Source: Prauserella salsuginis
GTDB lineage: Bacteria > Actinomycetota > Actinomycetes > Mycobacteriales > Pseudonocardiaceae
Direction: 5' to 3'
Length of the DNA: 64,000 bases
Assembly: GCF_024648885.1 (NCBI RefSeq)
Contig: NZ_JANBBF010000014.1
Span: 276,271-340,270, forward strand
Numbering within the stretch: position 1 is the first letter of the stretch; each line of letters opens with the position of its first letter. Below the pieces are notes generated by a model. That model was not told where the DNA came from. It saw nothing but the letters and a program-made list of their open reading frames with translations, and did not search any database. A program made the translations under genes and the position numbers. Positions 24,777-34,103 of this stretch are shown one piece after another.

Positions 24777-25543
24777 CCCCGCCTCCGGTGGTCGTCCAGG
24801 TGCGAGCGCAGCGCCCGCGCCGCGATCCCCCGTTCCTCGCCGAGCACGAACGTGCGCACCCCAGCTGCCAGCCATTCGGCATGGTCGGCCCGCTCGCGCG
24901 GAATGGCGCAGAACGGCACTCCGCGTGCGTCGCACGCCGCACTGACCTTCCGGACCGCCTCGCGCACCACCTCGTGCCGGGTCTGCCACGGCACGCCGTA
25001 GGACTGGGACAGGTCGGCGGCGCCCTCCAGGACGAGATCGATGCCGCCACCGTCGAGAATGGACTCGATGTCGTCGACGCCTTCGGCGTCCTCGATCATC
25101 GCGACAACCATGGTCTCCTCGTTCGCCCTGCGCACGTACTCGGCGAGATCGAGCCTGCCGAAACCCGGCACGCGGCCGCCGTTCAGACTTCGCATACCTT
25201 CGGGCGCATATTTGGCTGCCCGGACGACGTCGTCCACATCGGATCGATGTCGGACGTGGGCCACGACAACGCCCATGGCACCGCCGTCGAGCACGCGGAG
25301 GATGCCAGCCGCGTCCCCCTCGGCGAGCCGCACGAACGGCGTGAGGCCCACCGCCTCCGCTGCTCTGATCATGTTCTCCACCTGCTGCGGATCGACCAGC
25401 GTGTGCTCGGTATCGATGATGACGAAGTCGTACCCGGCACAGCCGATCATCTCCACCATCGCCGGCGATGGCGTGGAGCAGAACAGCCCGTAGACCTCCT
25501 CGCCCGCCTGGATCTTCTGCTTGACCGCGTTCGTCGTCAGCAT
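24773..25543 (-). CDS. sbnG: SbnG-like citrate synthase (HpcH/HpaI aldolase fold)
   Basis: 256-aa HpcH/HpaI-type TIM barrel, close to the 259 aa of SbnG, the siderophore-dedicated citrate synthase that joins oxaloacetate and acetyl-CoA outside the TCA cycle. Family residues are visible in DTEHTLVDPQQ, AAKYAPEGMRSLNGG, MIEDAEGVDDIE and DLVLEGAADLSQSYG. By sequence alone it could be an ordinary aldolase; position between the SbnF-like and SbnH-like genes with 1-nt and 4-nt overlaps makes SbnG the best reading. Confidence 0.84.
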   Translation of the reverse strand: MLTTNAVKQKIQAGEEVYGLFCSTPSPAMVEMIGCAGYDFVIIDTEHTLVDPQQVENMIRAAEAVGLTPFVRLAEGDAAGILRVLDGGAMGVVVAHVRHRSDVDDVVRAAKYAPEGMRSLNGGRVPGFGRLDLAEYVRRANEETMVVAMIEDAEGVDDIESILDGGGIDLVLEGAADLSQSYGVPWQTRHEVVREAVRKVSAACDARGVPFCAIPRERADHAEWLAAGVRTFVLGEERGIAARALRSHLDDHRRRG

Positions 25544-27291
25544 CAGCCCTCCTCGGCAAGAGGGTTCGGCACGGTCTGCAACCGCAGCTCGGTGTCGGGC
25601 AGCAGCCTGCGGGTGGTCAGCTTCTCGACGTCGATGCCGGGCTTGGCCACGTCGAAGGTCACGAAGCGTTCGGCGAGCTCGGGGAAGCGTTGCCGGTAGG
25701 CGCCGATGCGCTCCCGCACGATCGCCCAGAACTCCCGCTCGTCGAACCCGTAGGCGTCGGCGAGGAAGATACTGAGCTCGCCGATGTTGATGAAGAAGAA
25801 CGCGTCCAGTACGAAGTCCGCGACCAGGCCGAGATCATCGGTCTCGACGAACGAGTTGCGGTTGCCGTGGCCCTCGGGGGTATCCCGCAGTGTCGGGCAC
25901 CGTTCCGGATCGGCCAACTCCGCGCGGGAGAACCGGACGCCATCGTGGAAGTCCTTGAGCGCCACCCGTGTCGGCACCCCGTCGGAGTGCACCAGCACCA
26001 TGTTCTGCGCATGCGATTCGACCGCGATCCCGTGCCGGCACAGCAGATGGATCACCGGCAGGACGCTGACATCCACCACCCGCTTGAGCCACTCGGCCGG
26101 TCCCAGCCGCCTGACCCATGGGTCGATGAGCGGTGTGCCGTCCAGCTCGCACGCGGTGAGCCCGTTGAACGGAACGGCCCGCTCACCGTCCTCGAGCATG
26201 TCGTGCAGGTTCTCCCGCCAGATACAGGACAGTGTGCCATAGGTGTCGGTGCCGTAGGTCTCACCGGAGACGGTCTCCGTGCTGACGGCCGTCCCCATCA
26301 CCTCGCCGAGCACGATGAGCCGGCACTCCTCGCGCAGGAACGGGTCGCCATCGACCACCCCGCGCAGCCACTCGGAGATCCGGGGCGCGTTGGCGACGGT
26401 GTGGGGCGCGAGCACCCGGCTTGTCGAGGTGTTGACAATGGACAGTGCGAGCTTGAGGTAGGGGCGGCCGTCACAGGACAATGTCCGAATCGACTGCTGT
26501 GGCGAGAACCTCATGGGGTCCTCGCCGAGCACGACCAGGTCGCCGCTCGCCAGCTGCTCGGCGAAGGCGCCCGTCACCACTTCACGCCACTGCCACGGGT
26601 GCACCGGCAGATACGTGTACTCGCCCGGGTCGGCGCGCCGCGTGAATTCGTCGTAGACCTCCTCGCCGAGCTGCGCGCGGAGGTAGTCCCGCTCGTCCAC
26701 GACGGAAACCTTCGACACCTCGGCGATGCTCCGGCGCGCGGCCAGCCACAGTGGACGTATCCCGGGGGCGAACTCCGGGCCGAACGCGAGGTTGTCCTCG
26801 ACGTCGAAACCCATGCGGGACTTGTACGTCGGGTGGTACCGGTGGCCGTCGGTGATGGCACACTCCAGCCGGTCGTAGCCGGAATCCGCCAGCACGTCAC
26901 CGCGTTCGGCGCGGGCCAGCTGCGCCAGCGCGTCGTTGAGCTCTGTCCGCGCGAGCTCGCGTGCGAATCTCACCAGGCAGTCGGGATCCGCGGTGACGGC
27001 GTCGCGCACCTCGTGCAGGAATCGCAACGCCGACTCGGCCTCCTCGGTCGTATCGGCGATGCGCAGGACGGGATCCCGGCCGAGCCCCACCCGGCCGAAG
27101 CCGTGTCTGCGGAACGCGGTGAACTCGTACGACACGCCGTCCCCGTCGACGCGGTAACGGCGCGGCCCTACCTCCTCGACCTTGATCGCCTGTTCGTAGA
27201 CCAGTGATTCCAGCAGCTGACGCAACACCCTGCGCCGGACCGTGCCGAAGCCCGGTCCGGTCAGTGCGCGCTCGACGAACTCCACAGTCAC
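25543..27291 (-). CDS. sbnF: SbnF-like NIS siderophore synthetase (IucA/IucC)
   Basis: 582-aa IucA/IucC synthetase that adenylates a carboxylate and condenses it with an amine. ATP/substrate motifs: HRYHPTYKSRMGFD, YLPVHPWQW, SHAQNMVL and the C-terminal VPNPLAE; a ferric reductase/FhuF-like C-terminal half is normal for the family. The start is GTG 27291, overlapping the previous stop as GTGA; the reading frame extends far upstream but that part is a shadow of the neighbour gene. Assignment to SbnF (addition of the second diaminopropionate) is by gene order. Confidence 0.86.
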   Translation of the reverse strand: MTVEFVERALTGPGFGTVRRRVLRQLLESLVYEQAIKVEEVGPRRYRVDGDGVSYEFTAFRRHGFGRVGLGRDPVLRIADTTEEAESALRFLHEVRDAVTADPDCLVRFARELARTELNDALAQLARAERGDVLADSGYDRLECAITDGHRYHPTYKSRMGFDVEDNLAFGPEFAPGIRPLWLAARRSIAEVSKVSVVDERDYLRAQLGEEVYDEFTRRADPGEYTYLPVHPWQWREVVTGAFAEQLASGDLVVLGEDPMRFSPQQSIRTLSCDGRPYLKLALSIVNTSTSRVLAPHTVANAPRISEWLRGVVDGDPFLREECRLIVLGEVMGTAVSTETVSGETYGTDTYGTLSCIWRENLHDMLEDGERAVPFNGLTACELDGTPLIDPWVRRLGPAEWLKRVVDVSVLPVIHLLCRHGIAVESHAQNMVLVHSDGVPTRVALKDFHDGVRFSRAELADPERCPTLRDTPEGHGNRNSFVETDDLGLVADFVLDAFFFINIGELSIFLADAYGFDEREFWAIVRERIGAYRQRFPELAERFVTFDVAKPGIDVEKLTTRRLLPDTELRLQTVPNPLAEEG

Positions 27292-28868
27292 GTCCTCACC
27301 TCGTGCAACGGGTTTCCCACCTCGACGTAGAGCGCCCGTTCCCCGAGTCCGAGGAACCGGTTCATCAGATTCGCCTTCGCCGGCAGCGTCGGCGAGGCCA
27401 GAAGGTCGGCCGCGTAGCGGCCGGGGCAGTGATCGCGCAGGAAGTCGGCCAACTGGGCCCACAGCGCCTCCTCCCCCACGTCGGTGCATGTTCCGAGTAC
27501 GTGGACGAGGTGTCCGAAGTGGTTGGTCACCAGGTGATAGCGCAGTCGCAGCCAGGCCTCGTCGTCGCTGTAGCGCAGCGGGCTGTCCTGCGGCACGTCC
27601 GCGCGGTCCGCGCTGGCACTGGTGCCTTCCATATCGCGCACCCAGAACCGGGTCGGCCAGCCGTGTTCGGTGTGCACCAGCGAGTTCTGCACGTGCGCTT
27701 CGAAGCTCACACCGTCGCGGGTGAACGCGTACAGCAGTGGGCGCAGCGAGATCGATGCGTATTGCCGGAGCCACGCGGCCGGGTCGGCGCCGGACTCCCG
27801 TACGAGGGCGGCCAGCGCGGGCTCCTTCCCACCCGTTCCGGGCTCCAGCAGTCCGGCTACGACGCGCGGTGCCCATCGCGATCCGGGGAACGGGTTCTCC
27901 CGGAACAGCACCGCGGTCTCGGCCGCGAGATCGCCTACGACGACGGGATCCACCATGCGGTATCCGTTCTCGATGAGCACGCCGAGTTCCGCAGGCCACC
28001 GGTGGCGCAGTCCGGCGATCAGCCGCCCGGCATCGGCCGACCTGCGGACATGCTCGACCGGGTTGTTCCGGATGAAGTTCGTGATCCGCACGTGCAACGG
28101 GAGTTTCCAGGTGACGGCCGACGCGGGATCGCACACGGTACGCACCGACGACGTCGGATACACCGGCGATCCGGCCGGGCCGAGTGCCGCGATGGCACCG
28201 CGGTCCAGCAACGGCTGCATGCCGGGCTGGTTGACCAGGAAGTCGGCCTGCCACGGATGGACCGGCAACAGCACCCGGCCCGGCGGTGCCTCGACACCGG
28301 ACGGTAGCCACGGCCCCCGCGCGACACGCTCCGCATGCACGAGCTCGGGGTCGACGGCGAAGAAGTGCAGTCTGAACTCGGCGCCCAGCTCAGGCGCATA
28401 GCGCCGCAGGTCCTGCTCGTCGAAGCCTTCCGTACTCTTCGGCGTCGGATGGAACGGGTGCCCGCGCAACAGCGACTGTTCCGCCTGCCGCGTGAACCCC
28501 CGGGCATCACGCGGCCCGGCGGGTTCGTCGCGTGCGAGGAAACGCGCGATGTGCTGGGTGCTGTTGGCGATCTGCCGTGCCAGCGCGTCTCGTCCCTCCG
28601 CACGGCCGTGCCGCGCCACGAGCTCGTCGAGCAGGACGTCGACGACGCGGTCGTGCGCGAGCACCTCGGAATCGCTGTCGAGGCGTATCGCAGCGGTCGG
28701 AGTGTGGTGCCCGAACGGTGAGACGTGGGCGAGTTCGATCACGAGCGTGTCGTCGATCGCTTGCAGCGGTACGCGCACGGTCGGTCCGTGCACCTCGTGC
28801 CCGATCTCGCGAAGGAAGGCGTTGACGAGTCGCTGCCGGGTGGCTGCCTGCGCGTCGGTGTCAGACAT
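27288..28868 (-). CDS. sbnE: SbnE-like NIS siderophore synthetase (IucA/IucC)
   Basis: 526-aa IucA/IucC synthetase, somewhat shorter than SbnE (578 aa). Motifs: GHPFHPTPKSTEGFDE (nucleotide-binding HPxHPTPK), LLPVHPWQADF and FEAHVQNSLVHTEHG, ending GNPLHE. In staphyloferrin B synthesis SbnE makes the first amide between citrate and L-2,3-diaminopropionate. GAGGAG precedes the ATG at 28868; the gene overlaps the exporter gene by 8 nt and the SbnF-like gene by 4 nt. Confidence 0.86.
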   Translation of the reverse strand: MSDTDAQAATRQRLVNAFLREIGHEVHGPTVRVPLQAIDDTLVIELAHVSPFGHHTPTAAIRLDSDSEVLAHDRVVDVLLDELVARHGRAEGRDALARQIANSTQHIARFLARDEPAGPRDARGFTRQAEQSLLRGHPFHPTPKSTEGFDEQDLRRYAPELGAEFRLHFFAVDPELVHAERVARGPWLPSGVEAPPGRVLLPVHPWQADFLVNQPGMQPLLDRGAIAALGPAGSPVYPTSSVRTVCDPASAVTWKLPLHVRITNFIRNNPVEHVRRSADAGRLIAGLRHRWPAELGVLIENGYRMVDPVVVGDLAAETAVLFRENPFPGSRWAPRVVAGLLEPGTGGKEPALAALVRESGADPAAWLRQYASISLRPLLYAFTRDGVSFEAHVQNSLVHTEHGWPTRFWVRDMEGTSASADRADVPQDSPLRYSDDEAWLRLRYHLVTNHFGHLVHVLGTCTDVGEEALWAQLADFLRDHCPGRYAADLLASPTLPAKANLMNRFLGLGERALYVEVGNPLHEVRT

Positions 28869-30087
28869 GAGCGCTCCTCGGTTCGGGGGCAACGGTGATC
28901 GGGGCGTGGCTGTGTCGACCGGCACTCCGCACGGCCAGCAGCGCGGCGATGCCGAGCAGGACGCCGATGGCGCCGAACGCTCCCACCGGCGGGAGAGTGA
29001 CCGCGATGACCGCCCCGAACAGCGGCCCGACCACCTGGCCGAAATCGAGCACGCCGGTGGAGAATCCGAAAGCGGTGCCGGACAGCCGCTCGCGCACCCG
29101 CGCACTCGTCACGTGCAGCACCGACTGCAGGAACGCGGCGAAGCAGAATCCCTGCACCATGCGCAGCGGGATCAGCAGCTCCACCGAGGTCACCACGGCC
29201 TGGAGGGTGGCCGCGATCGCGCAGCACGCGGCCGCGATCGCGAACCCGCGCTGGGCGAGGGCACGGTCGTTGTACCGGCCCCACCACGGTCCCCCGGCCC
29301 ACGACGCCGCCCAGGTCGTCGCCTGCAGCACGCCGACCCACATCGCCGCGTCGGCGATCGAGCCGGTGATGCGGTGAATCTGCGGTGCGAACACCACCAC
29401 GAGCGCGTAGATCGCGGCCTGGCCGGCCAGCCCGGCCAGCAGCACGTTGCGCGTGTCGGGCCGGCGCAACAGCACACCCGCGGCGGCGCGCAGCGGCGCG
29501 CGCTCACCCGATGCCGGTAGCCGCTCGGGTTCGGTCAGCAGCCATGCCGCAGCCACGCTCGAACACGCGAGCAGCCCGGCCACGGTCACGAAGATCGGGC
29601 CGAATCCCCATGTTCCCGCCAGCACTCCGCCTGCCAGTGGTCCCAACAGGGCGCCGGCCGCGGTGGCGCCGAACAACCCGCCGAGCACCCGTCCGCGCCG
29701 GTCCTCGGCGGCGAGCGTGCTGGCGTACGTGGCGGTCGCGCTCACCACCCCGCCGCACGCGCCCTGCAACAGGCGGAACGCGAGGAAGGCACCGGGGGTG
29801 GTGGCCAGCGCCATGAGCACCAGCGAGATCGCCAGACCGGCGTGTGCCCGCACCACCATGGCCTTACGCCCGTACCGGTCTCCCACCGCTCCCCACAGCG
29901 GCCCGGTGATCATCTGCGTCACCGCCGGCGCGGCGAGCGAGACCCCGGTCCACAGCGCGATGTCCCCGGGTGGCGTGCCCAGTTGAGCAAGGTAGAACGG
30001 CAGCAGCGGGACCACGACGGTCAGTCCCGCCGTGGCTGCGAACTGCCCGAGCCAGAGCACCGCGAACGTCTGTCTCTGCTCCGTCAT
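28861..30087 (-). CDS. sbnD: SbnD-like MFS siderophore exporter
   Basis: 408-aa, twelve-span major facilitator protein. The cytoplasmic signature GDRYGRKAMVV lies between spans 2 and 3. It sits between the first and second synthetase genes, exactly where sbnD lies in S. aureus (418 aa), with ATGA overlap at its start and an 8-nt overlap at its end. Likely role is export of the finished siderophore by proton antiport. Confidence 0.87.
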   Translation of the reverse strand: MTEQRQTFAVLWLGQFAATAGLTVVVPLLPFYLAQLGTPPGDIALWTGVSLAAPAVTQMITGPLWGAVGDRYGRKAMVVRAHAGLAISLVLMALATTPGAFLAFRLLQGACGGVVSATATYASTLAAEDRRGRVLGGLFGATAAGALLGPLAGGVLAGTWGFGPIFVTVAGLLACSSVAAAWLLTEPERLPASGERAPLRAAAGVLLRRPDTRNVLLAGLAGQAAIYALVVVFAPQIHRITGSIADAAMWVGVLQATTWAASWAGGPWWGRYNDRALAQRGFAIAAACCAIAATLQAVVTSVELLIPLRMVQGFCFAAFLQSVLHVTSARVRERLSGTAFGFSTGVLDFGQVVGPLFGAVIAVTLPPVGAFGAIGVLLGIAALLAVRSAGRHSHAPITVAPEPRSAHV

Positions 30088-31784
30088 GCGGGCACCTCGG
30101 CCAGCGGGTTCGGTACCGACCCGGTACCGGCAGGCATGGAGACACCGTTGGAAGGCCCCCGGTCCAGCAACGGACCGAGCACCGTGCGACTCGGCCAGGT
30201 GGGGGCGCGCAGCAGCCGCTCGGCGATCATGTCGCCGAGCCCGCCCGGTAACTCCATCCGGTCGAGGCACGCGACGACCGCGTGTCGCAACTGTGTCCAC
30301 AGTGCACGCTCGTCGAGCTCGAAGTACCGGCACAGCGCGTCGACGATGCCGTACAGATTCACCTGGAGGCCGAGTGTCTGGAAGTAGCCGATCAGCTCCT
30401 CGCCGGTGTCCAGCCGCAGCGACTGCCTGGCGCCAGGCTTGATGGCGTAGCCCGGTTCGGGCAGGCCCGCGGCGGACATCCATTCCGGCACATACCGCAG
30501 TGTGTCGTGATCGCGCAGCACGAACACCGGCGCGTCCCCGCCGTCGAACGCGACCACGACGTTCTGCCCGTGGAGTTCGGGGAGCACGCCGTGGCGCAGG
30601 AAGCCCATCCCGAGCTCGCAGAACGCGCCCGCGAGCCCGGCGAAGAACCGCATCGGGTCGCCGCCCGGCACCAGGGTCGGCGCCAGCGTGTGCCACTCGT
30701 GCGCGGCGAGTGCGGCCATCGGGACGGCGACTGCATCGCCCAGGTCCGGATACGTCCGCACCTGTGCGGCGAGCTGACCCGGCCGGTCGGCGAACTCGTC
30801 ACCGTCGGACCACCCGCACCAGACGCCCTCGTCACACAGGCGCACGCGCTCCCGGAGCACCGGATCGGAGTCGATGACGGCCCGCATCGTGCGCTGCGCC
30901 TTGTCGCCGTTGTCGAGGTACCGCGGCGGAAGCAGCCGTTGCGCACCCAGCGTGGCCACGCCCAGCGGAAGCTTGACGTGGCGCGTACCGGGCTCCGACA
31001 TCGCCACGGTGCGCAGCGACGCCGTCGGGTGGAAACGCCCGAGGTCGCGCGTGACCGGCACGATCGCGCCGGCGGCGAACTCGTCGGCGAACTCCCGCAT
31101 CAGCACGTTCTCGTACTGCCAGGGGTGTACCGGCAGGATCGCGTACCTGGCGGTGTCGACTCCGGCGAACCCGATCGCTTCCTGCAGGTGGGCCAGTTCG
31201 TCGGTCTGCAGGACCAGGGCTGCAAGGCCCGCGGATCGTGGGTCCTCGCCCGCCCGAACGAACCGCGTGCGCACCGCGACCCAGTCGAGACCGAGCGGTT
31301 TCTCCCGCATGGGGCCGTATTGTGCGAGCTCCGCCGCCGTCCATCCCGCCGCGGCGCGCGCGGTGGGGTGGAACGGGCGGTTCCTCGTCGCGGCCATGCG
31401 CTCGCCTTCCAGCAGGTCGACGGTGTCACCGCGGCGGCGCGCGGCGAGCACCGTCGACGCGTGTGCGATCGCGGTCGCGACATCGCAGGACACCCCGGCG
31501 ACCCGGGACGCATCCGGGACGGCCAGTCGCAACAGCTCATCCGGGCTCACAGGCCTGCCGTTGTGACTTGCCGGCCCCTGATCCAGGCGGTATCGCTGCA
31601 ATGCGCCGCCGTCGCGCACGGCGACGGAGATCTCGCCGCCGGCGACCGGCACGCTGAGGGTTCCGTCGGCACTCACGCGGGCATCGCCGAAACCCGATAC
31701 GTTCTCCTGGATCAGGGCATCCACGAGATCACGCAGCACCAGCTCGTCCGCGTCGTCGTCGATCACTGAGACCACAGCCATCAC
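30084..31784 (-). CDS. sbnC: SbnC-like NIS siderophore synthetase (IucA/IucC)
   Basis: 566-aa IucA/IucC synthetase (SbnC is 584 aa). Motifs: RPFHPTARAAAGW, ILPVHPWQYENV, LHGQNVVVAF and C-terminal VPNPLAE. In the staphyloferrin B route SbnC performs the last condensation, attaching 2-oxoglutarate. Start is GTG 31784 or the next ATG 31781, with a poor ribosome site and only 4 nt from the SbnB stop, suggesting coupling. Ends in an ATGA overlap with the exporter. Confidence 0.86.
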   Translation of the reverse strand: MMAVVSVIDDDADELVLRDLVDALIQENVSGFGDARVSADGTLSVPVAGGEISVAVRDGGALQRYRLDQGPASHNGRPVSPDELLRLAVPDASRVAGVSCDVATAIAHASTVLAARRRGDTVDLLEGERMAATRNRPFHPTARAAAGWTAAELAQYGPMREKPLGLDWVAVRTRFVRAGEDPRSAGLAALVLQTDELAHLQEAIGFAGVDTARYAILPVHPWQYENVLMREFADEFAAGAIVPVTRDLGRFHPTASLRTVAMSEPGTRHVKLPLGVATLGAQRLLPPRYLDNGDKAQRTMRAVIDSDPVLRERVRLCDEGVWCGWSDGDEFADRPGQLAAQVRTYPDLGDAVAVPMAALAAHEWHTLAPTLVPGGDPMRFFAGLAGAFCELGMGFLRHGVLPELHGQNVVVAFDGGDAPVFVLRDHDTLRYVPEWMSAAGLPEPGYAIKPGARQSLRLDTGEELIGYFQTLGLQVNLYGIVDALCRYFELDERALWTQLRHAVVACLDRMELPGGLGDMIAERLLRAPTWPSRTVLGPLLDRGPSNGVSMPAGTGSVPNPLAEVPA

Positions 31785-31788
31785 CGAT

Positions 31789-32802
31789 TCAGTACAGGCT
31801 CAGCCACGTGCCGGTACCCGACTCGGCGGCTCTGCGGTAGACCTCACCTGCGCACGCGATGTCCTCGACCGCCATACCCATCGGATTCAGCACGATGATC
31901 TCGTCGTCGTTATCCCGGCCGGGACGTTCGCCCGCGAGGATCTCGCCGAGTTCGGCGTGCAGCTGCTCACGGGAGAAGGACCCTTCGAGTACCAGCTGGT
32001 TGATGATCTTCTTCTCGCGGTTGCTCTGCTCCCAGTCGTCCACGACGACCTTGTCGGCGCCGAGGAACACATCCTTGTGGACGTCCATGATGGACACGTT
32101 GCACAACAGCGCTCCCCGCTTGAGCCAGGAGAACGTGATGTAGGGCTTGTCGGTGACCGTGCACGGAACCACGAGATCACCCTGGCCGACCGCGTCCTCG
32201 GCGGAGCCGGCCACGACGGCCTTGACGTTCGGGTGCTCCCGCATGATCCGTTCGGACAGCGCATTCGCCGCGTCCTGGTTCACGTCGTAGAGGTGGACCG
32301 TCGTGATGTGGTCGAACTGCTGCAGCAGCGCGGTGGCCTGCGTGCTGCCGATGAGGCCGCAGCCGACCAGTGAGACATCGGTGAAGCCGCTCACGGCGAG
32401 GTGCCGGGCGGCCAGGCAGGTGACGCCCGCGGTGCGCCAGGCGCTGATCAAGCTGCCTTCCATGACGGCGACCGGGTATTTGGTGGCCGGGTCGTTGAGC
32501 ACTATCAGCGCACTGGCGCGCTCTTTGCCCTCGCGCGTGGGATTGTCGTGCTTGCTGCCGATCCATTTGATCCCCGACATACCGGGTTCGCCGACGTGCG
32601 CGGGCATCGCGATGATGCGGTCGGCGATGTGCCCGCCGGGACCGTCGGTACGCAGGTACGGCTTGAGCGGCTGCACGGTCTCGCCGCGCGCGTGGGCGAT
32701 GAGCCCGTCGCGCAGCGCGCCGACGTACAGGTCGGAGTGCTCACCACCGACCGCGGCGACATCGGACCGGGACAGATACAGCATCCGGACGGTGTCTTCC
32801 AC
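31789..32802 (-). CDS. sbnB: SbnB-like N-(2-amino-2-carboxyethyl)-L-glutamate dehydrogenase
   Basis: 337-aa ornithine cyclodeaminase/mu-crystallin family enzyme, one residue off SbnB of S. aureus. The NAD fold is SLVGCGLIGSTQA (about 145-156) and the substrate-side motif is GIKWIGS. SbnB oxidatively splits ACEGA into L-2,3-diaminopropionate, 2-oxoglutarate and NADH. GTG 32802 is taken as the start because GGAGG lies 5 nt upstream and the product then begins like SbnB; GTG 32817, overlapping the SbnA stop, is the alternative. Confidence 0.9.
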   Translation of the reverse strand: MEDTVRMLYLSRSDVAAVGGEHSDLYVGALRDGLIAHARGETVQPLKPYLRTDGPGGHIADRIIAMPAHVGEPGMSGIKWIGSKHDNPTREGKERASALIVLNDPATKYPVAVMEGSLISAWRTAGVTCLAARHLAVSGFTDVSLVGCGLIGSTQATALLQQFDHITTVHLYDVNQDAANALSERIMREHPNVKAVVAGSAEDAVGQGDLVVPCTVTDKPYITFSWLKRGALLCNVSIMDVHKDVFLGADKVVVDDWEQSNREKKIINQLVLEGSFSREQLHAELGEILAGERPGRDNDDEIIVLNPMGMAVEDIACAGEVYRRAAESGTGTWLSLY

Positions 32803-32813
32803 CGGTTCCTCCT

Positions 32814-33821
32814 TCACGATGAATGCTCCGTACGGCGCTGGTGGACGCCGGCGAGCCAGTTGTCGTCGTAGACGAGATCGAGATAGCGATCACCCCGATC
32901 GGGAAACACCGCGACGATCCGTCCAGGGCGGTCGAGCCGTGGCAGCGTCCGCTGGATCGCGGCCACCACGGCACCGGTGGAGCCGCCTGCGAAAACACCC
33001 TCGGTGGCGAGGAGTTCCCTGCATCCCTTCGCAGCGGCGACGTCGTCGACGTAGACCACCTCGTCGATCTCTTCCGGTCTGCACAGCTCGGGCACGCGGC
33101 TGGATCCGATACCGGGGATGTCCCGTGGGCCGGGAGCGCCGCCGAAGATCACGGAGCCGACCGCGTCGACCGCGATCACCCGCATCCCGGGGAACTCCTC
33201 ACGGAGCCGGCGTGCGCACCCGAGAATGCTGCCGGTAGTGCTGACCGCGGCGAAGAGGTACTCCGGCGGGCGGACCAGCTGCTCGGCCAGTTCCGCCCCG
33301 GTGCCGTGGTAGTGCGCCTGCCAGTTGCGGTCGTTGGCGTACTGGTTGATCCACACGGCGTCGGGGTCGGCGGCGAGAAGCTCGTTCACCCTGCGGATGC
33401 GCGAGTGCAGGTAGCCGCCTGCCTCGTCCACGTCGTCGACCATCTCCACGTCCGTGCCGAGGCTGCGCAGCAGTGCGATGTTCGCGGTCGTCGTCTTGGG
33501 GTCCAGTACGCAGGTGAACCGCAGTCCCCGTACCCGCGCGGCCATCGCGAGCGCGATGCCGAAATTGCCCGAGCTGCTCTCGACGAGGCGGCAGCCGGGC
33601 GTGATCGACCCGTCGCGCAGGCCGGAGTCGACGATGTAGCGCGCCGAGCGGTCCTTCATACTGCCGCCCGGATTCATCAACTCCAGCTTCGCCAGGACGT
33701 CGAACTCCGGCTGCGGGAACAGCCGGTTCAGTGCGACGACCGGGGTATTTCCGACACAGTCGAAGACGGATTCGGCAATCGACTCGTCGGGCTCGGCAAC
33801 AGTGTCGGCGGCAGTAGCCAC
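32814..33821 (-). CDS. sbnA: SbnA-like ACEGA synthase (cysteine synthase family)
   Basis: 335-aa fold type II PLP enzyme. PLP lysine is Lys56 in GGSMKDRSA, the phosphate/substrate loop is SSSGNFG (82-88), and the SbnA/CysK glycine loop is STTGSILG. SbnA condenses O-phospho-L-serine with L-glutamate to give ACEGA, the precursor of L-2,3-diaminopropionate. First gene of the eight-gene operon; GTG start with AGGGAG upstream, 57 nt downstream of an iron box. Confidence 0.91.
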   Translation of the reverse strand: MATAADTVAEPDESIAESVFDCVGNTPVVALNRLFPQPEFDVLAKLELMNPGGSMKDRSARYIVDSGLRDGSITPGCRLVESSSGNFGIALAMAARVRGLRFTCVLDPKTTTANIALLRSLGTDVEMVDDVDEAGGYLHSRIRRVNELLAADPDAVWINQYANDRNWQAHYHGTGAELAEQLVRPPEYLFAAVSTTGSILGCARRLREEFPGMRVIAVDAVGSVIFGGAPGPRDIPGIGSSRVPELCRPEEIDEVVYVDDVAAAKGCRELLATEGVFAGGSTGAVVAAIQRTLPRLDRPGRIVAVFPDRGDRYLDLVYDDNWLAGVHQRRTEHSS

Positions 33822-33877
33822 GTTTCTCCCTTGCTAGAGCGGCCGGAACGGGCGTTGTCGACGCCTGGCACGCTAGC

Positions 33878-33896
33878 AAAGGTTAGGCTTACTTAA
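33878..33896 (-). promoter_or_regulatory. IdeR/DmdR-type iron box
   Basis: AAAGGTTAGGCTTACTTAA matches the 19-bp consensus TTAGGTTAGGCTAACCTAA at 15 positions, with the TTAGGCT centre intact. It lies in the sbnA promoter region, so the operon should be repressed by iron-loaded DtxR-family regulator. Confidence 0.82.
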
Positions 33897-34068
33897 ATAG
33901 GCCAGCGGGGTGAGTAGCCTCACCGGCGGGTGGTCTTGACCGCCGCGCAACACGAGGACGGGGCTTCCCGTCCGCAGCCGGGAGCCCTGGGGCGGCGACC
34001 CTCGGCGCCGGCGACGACCTGCCGTAACCGACCGAAGCGCAACGCGAACGGCCGGCTGTGAGACACCG

Positions 34069-34102
34069 CTCGTCGACCAAGGTCTTGATCTTGGTCGACG
34101 AG
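34069..34102 (-). terminator. Hairpin terminator after the lipoprotein gene
   Basis: A perfect 13-bp stem (34069-34081 with 34090-34102), 8-nt loop, starting 1 nt past the stop codon. Confidence 0.75.
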
Positions 34103-34103
34103 G

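Noticed and set aside
25690..28307. Long plus-strand frames opposite the siderophore synthetases
   Set aside because: Antisense to IucA/IucC genes that carry the family motifs on the minus strand.
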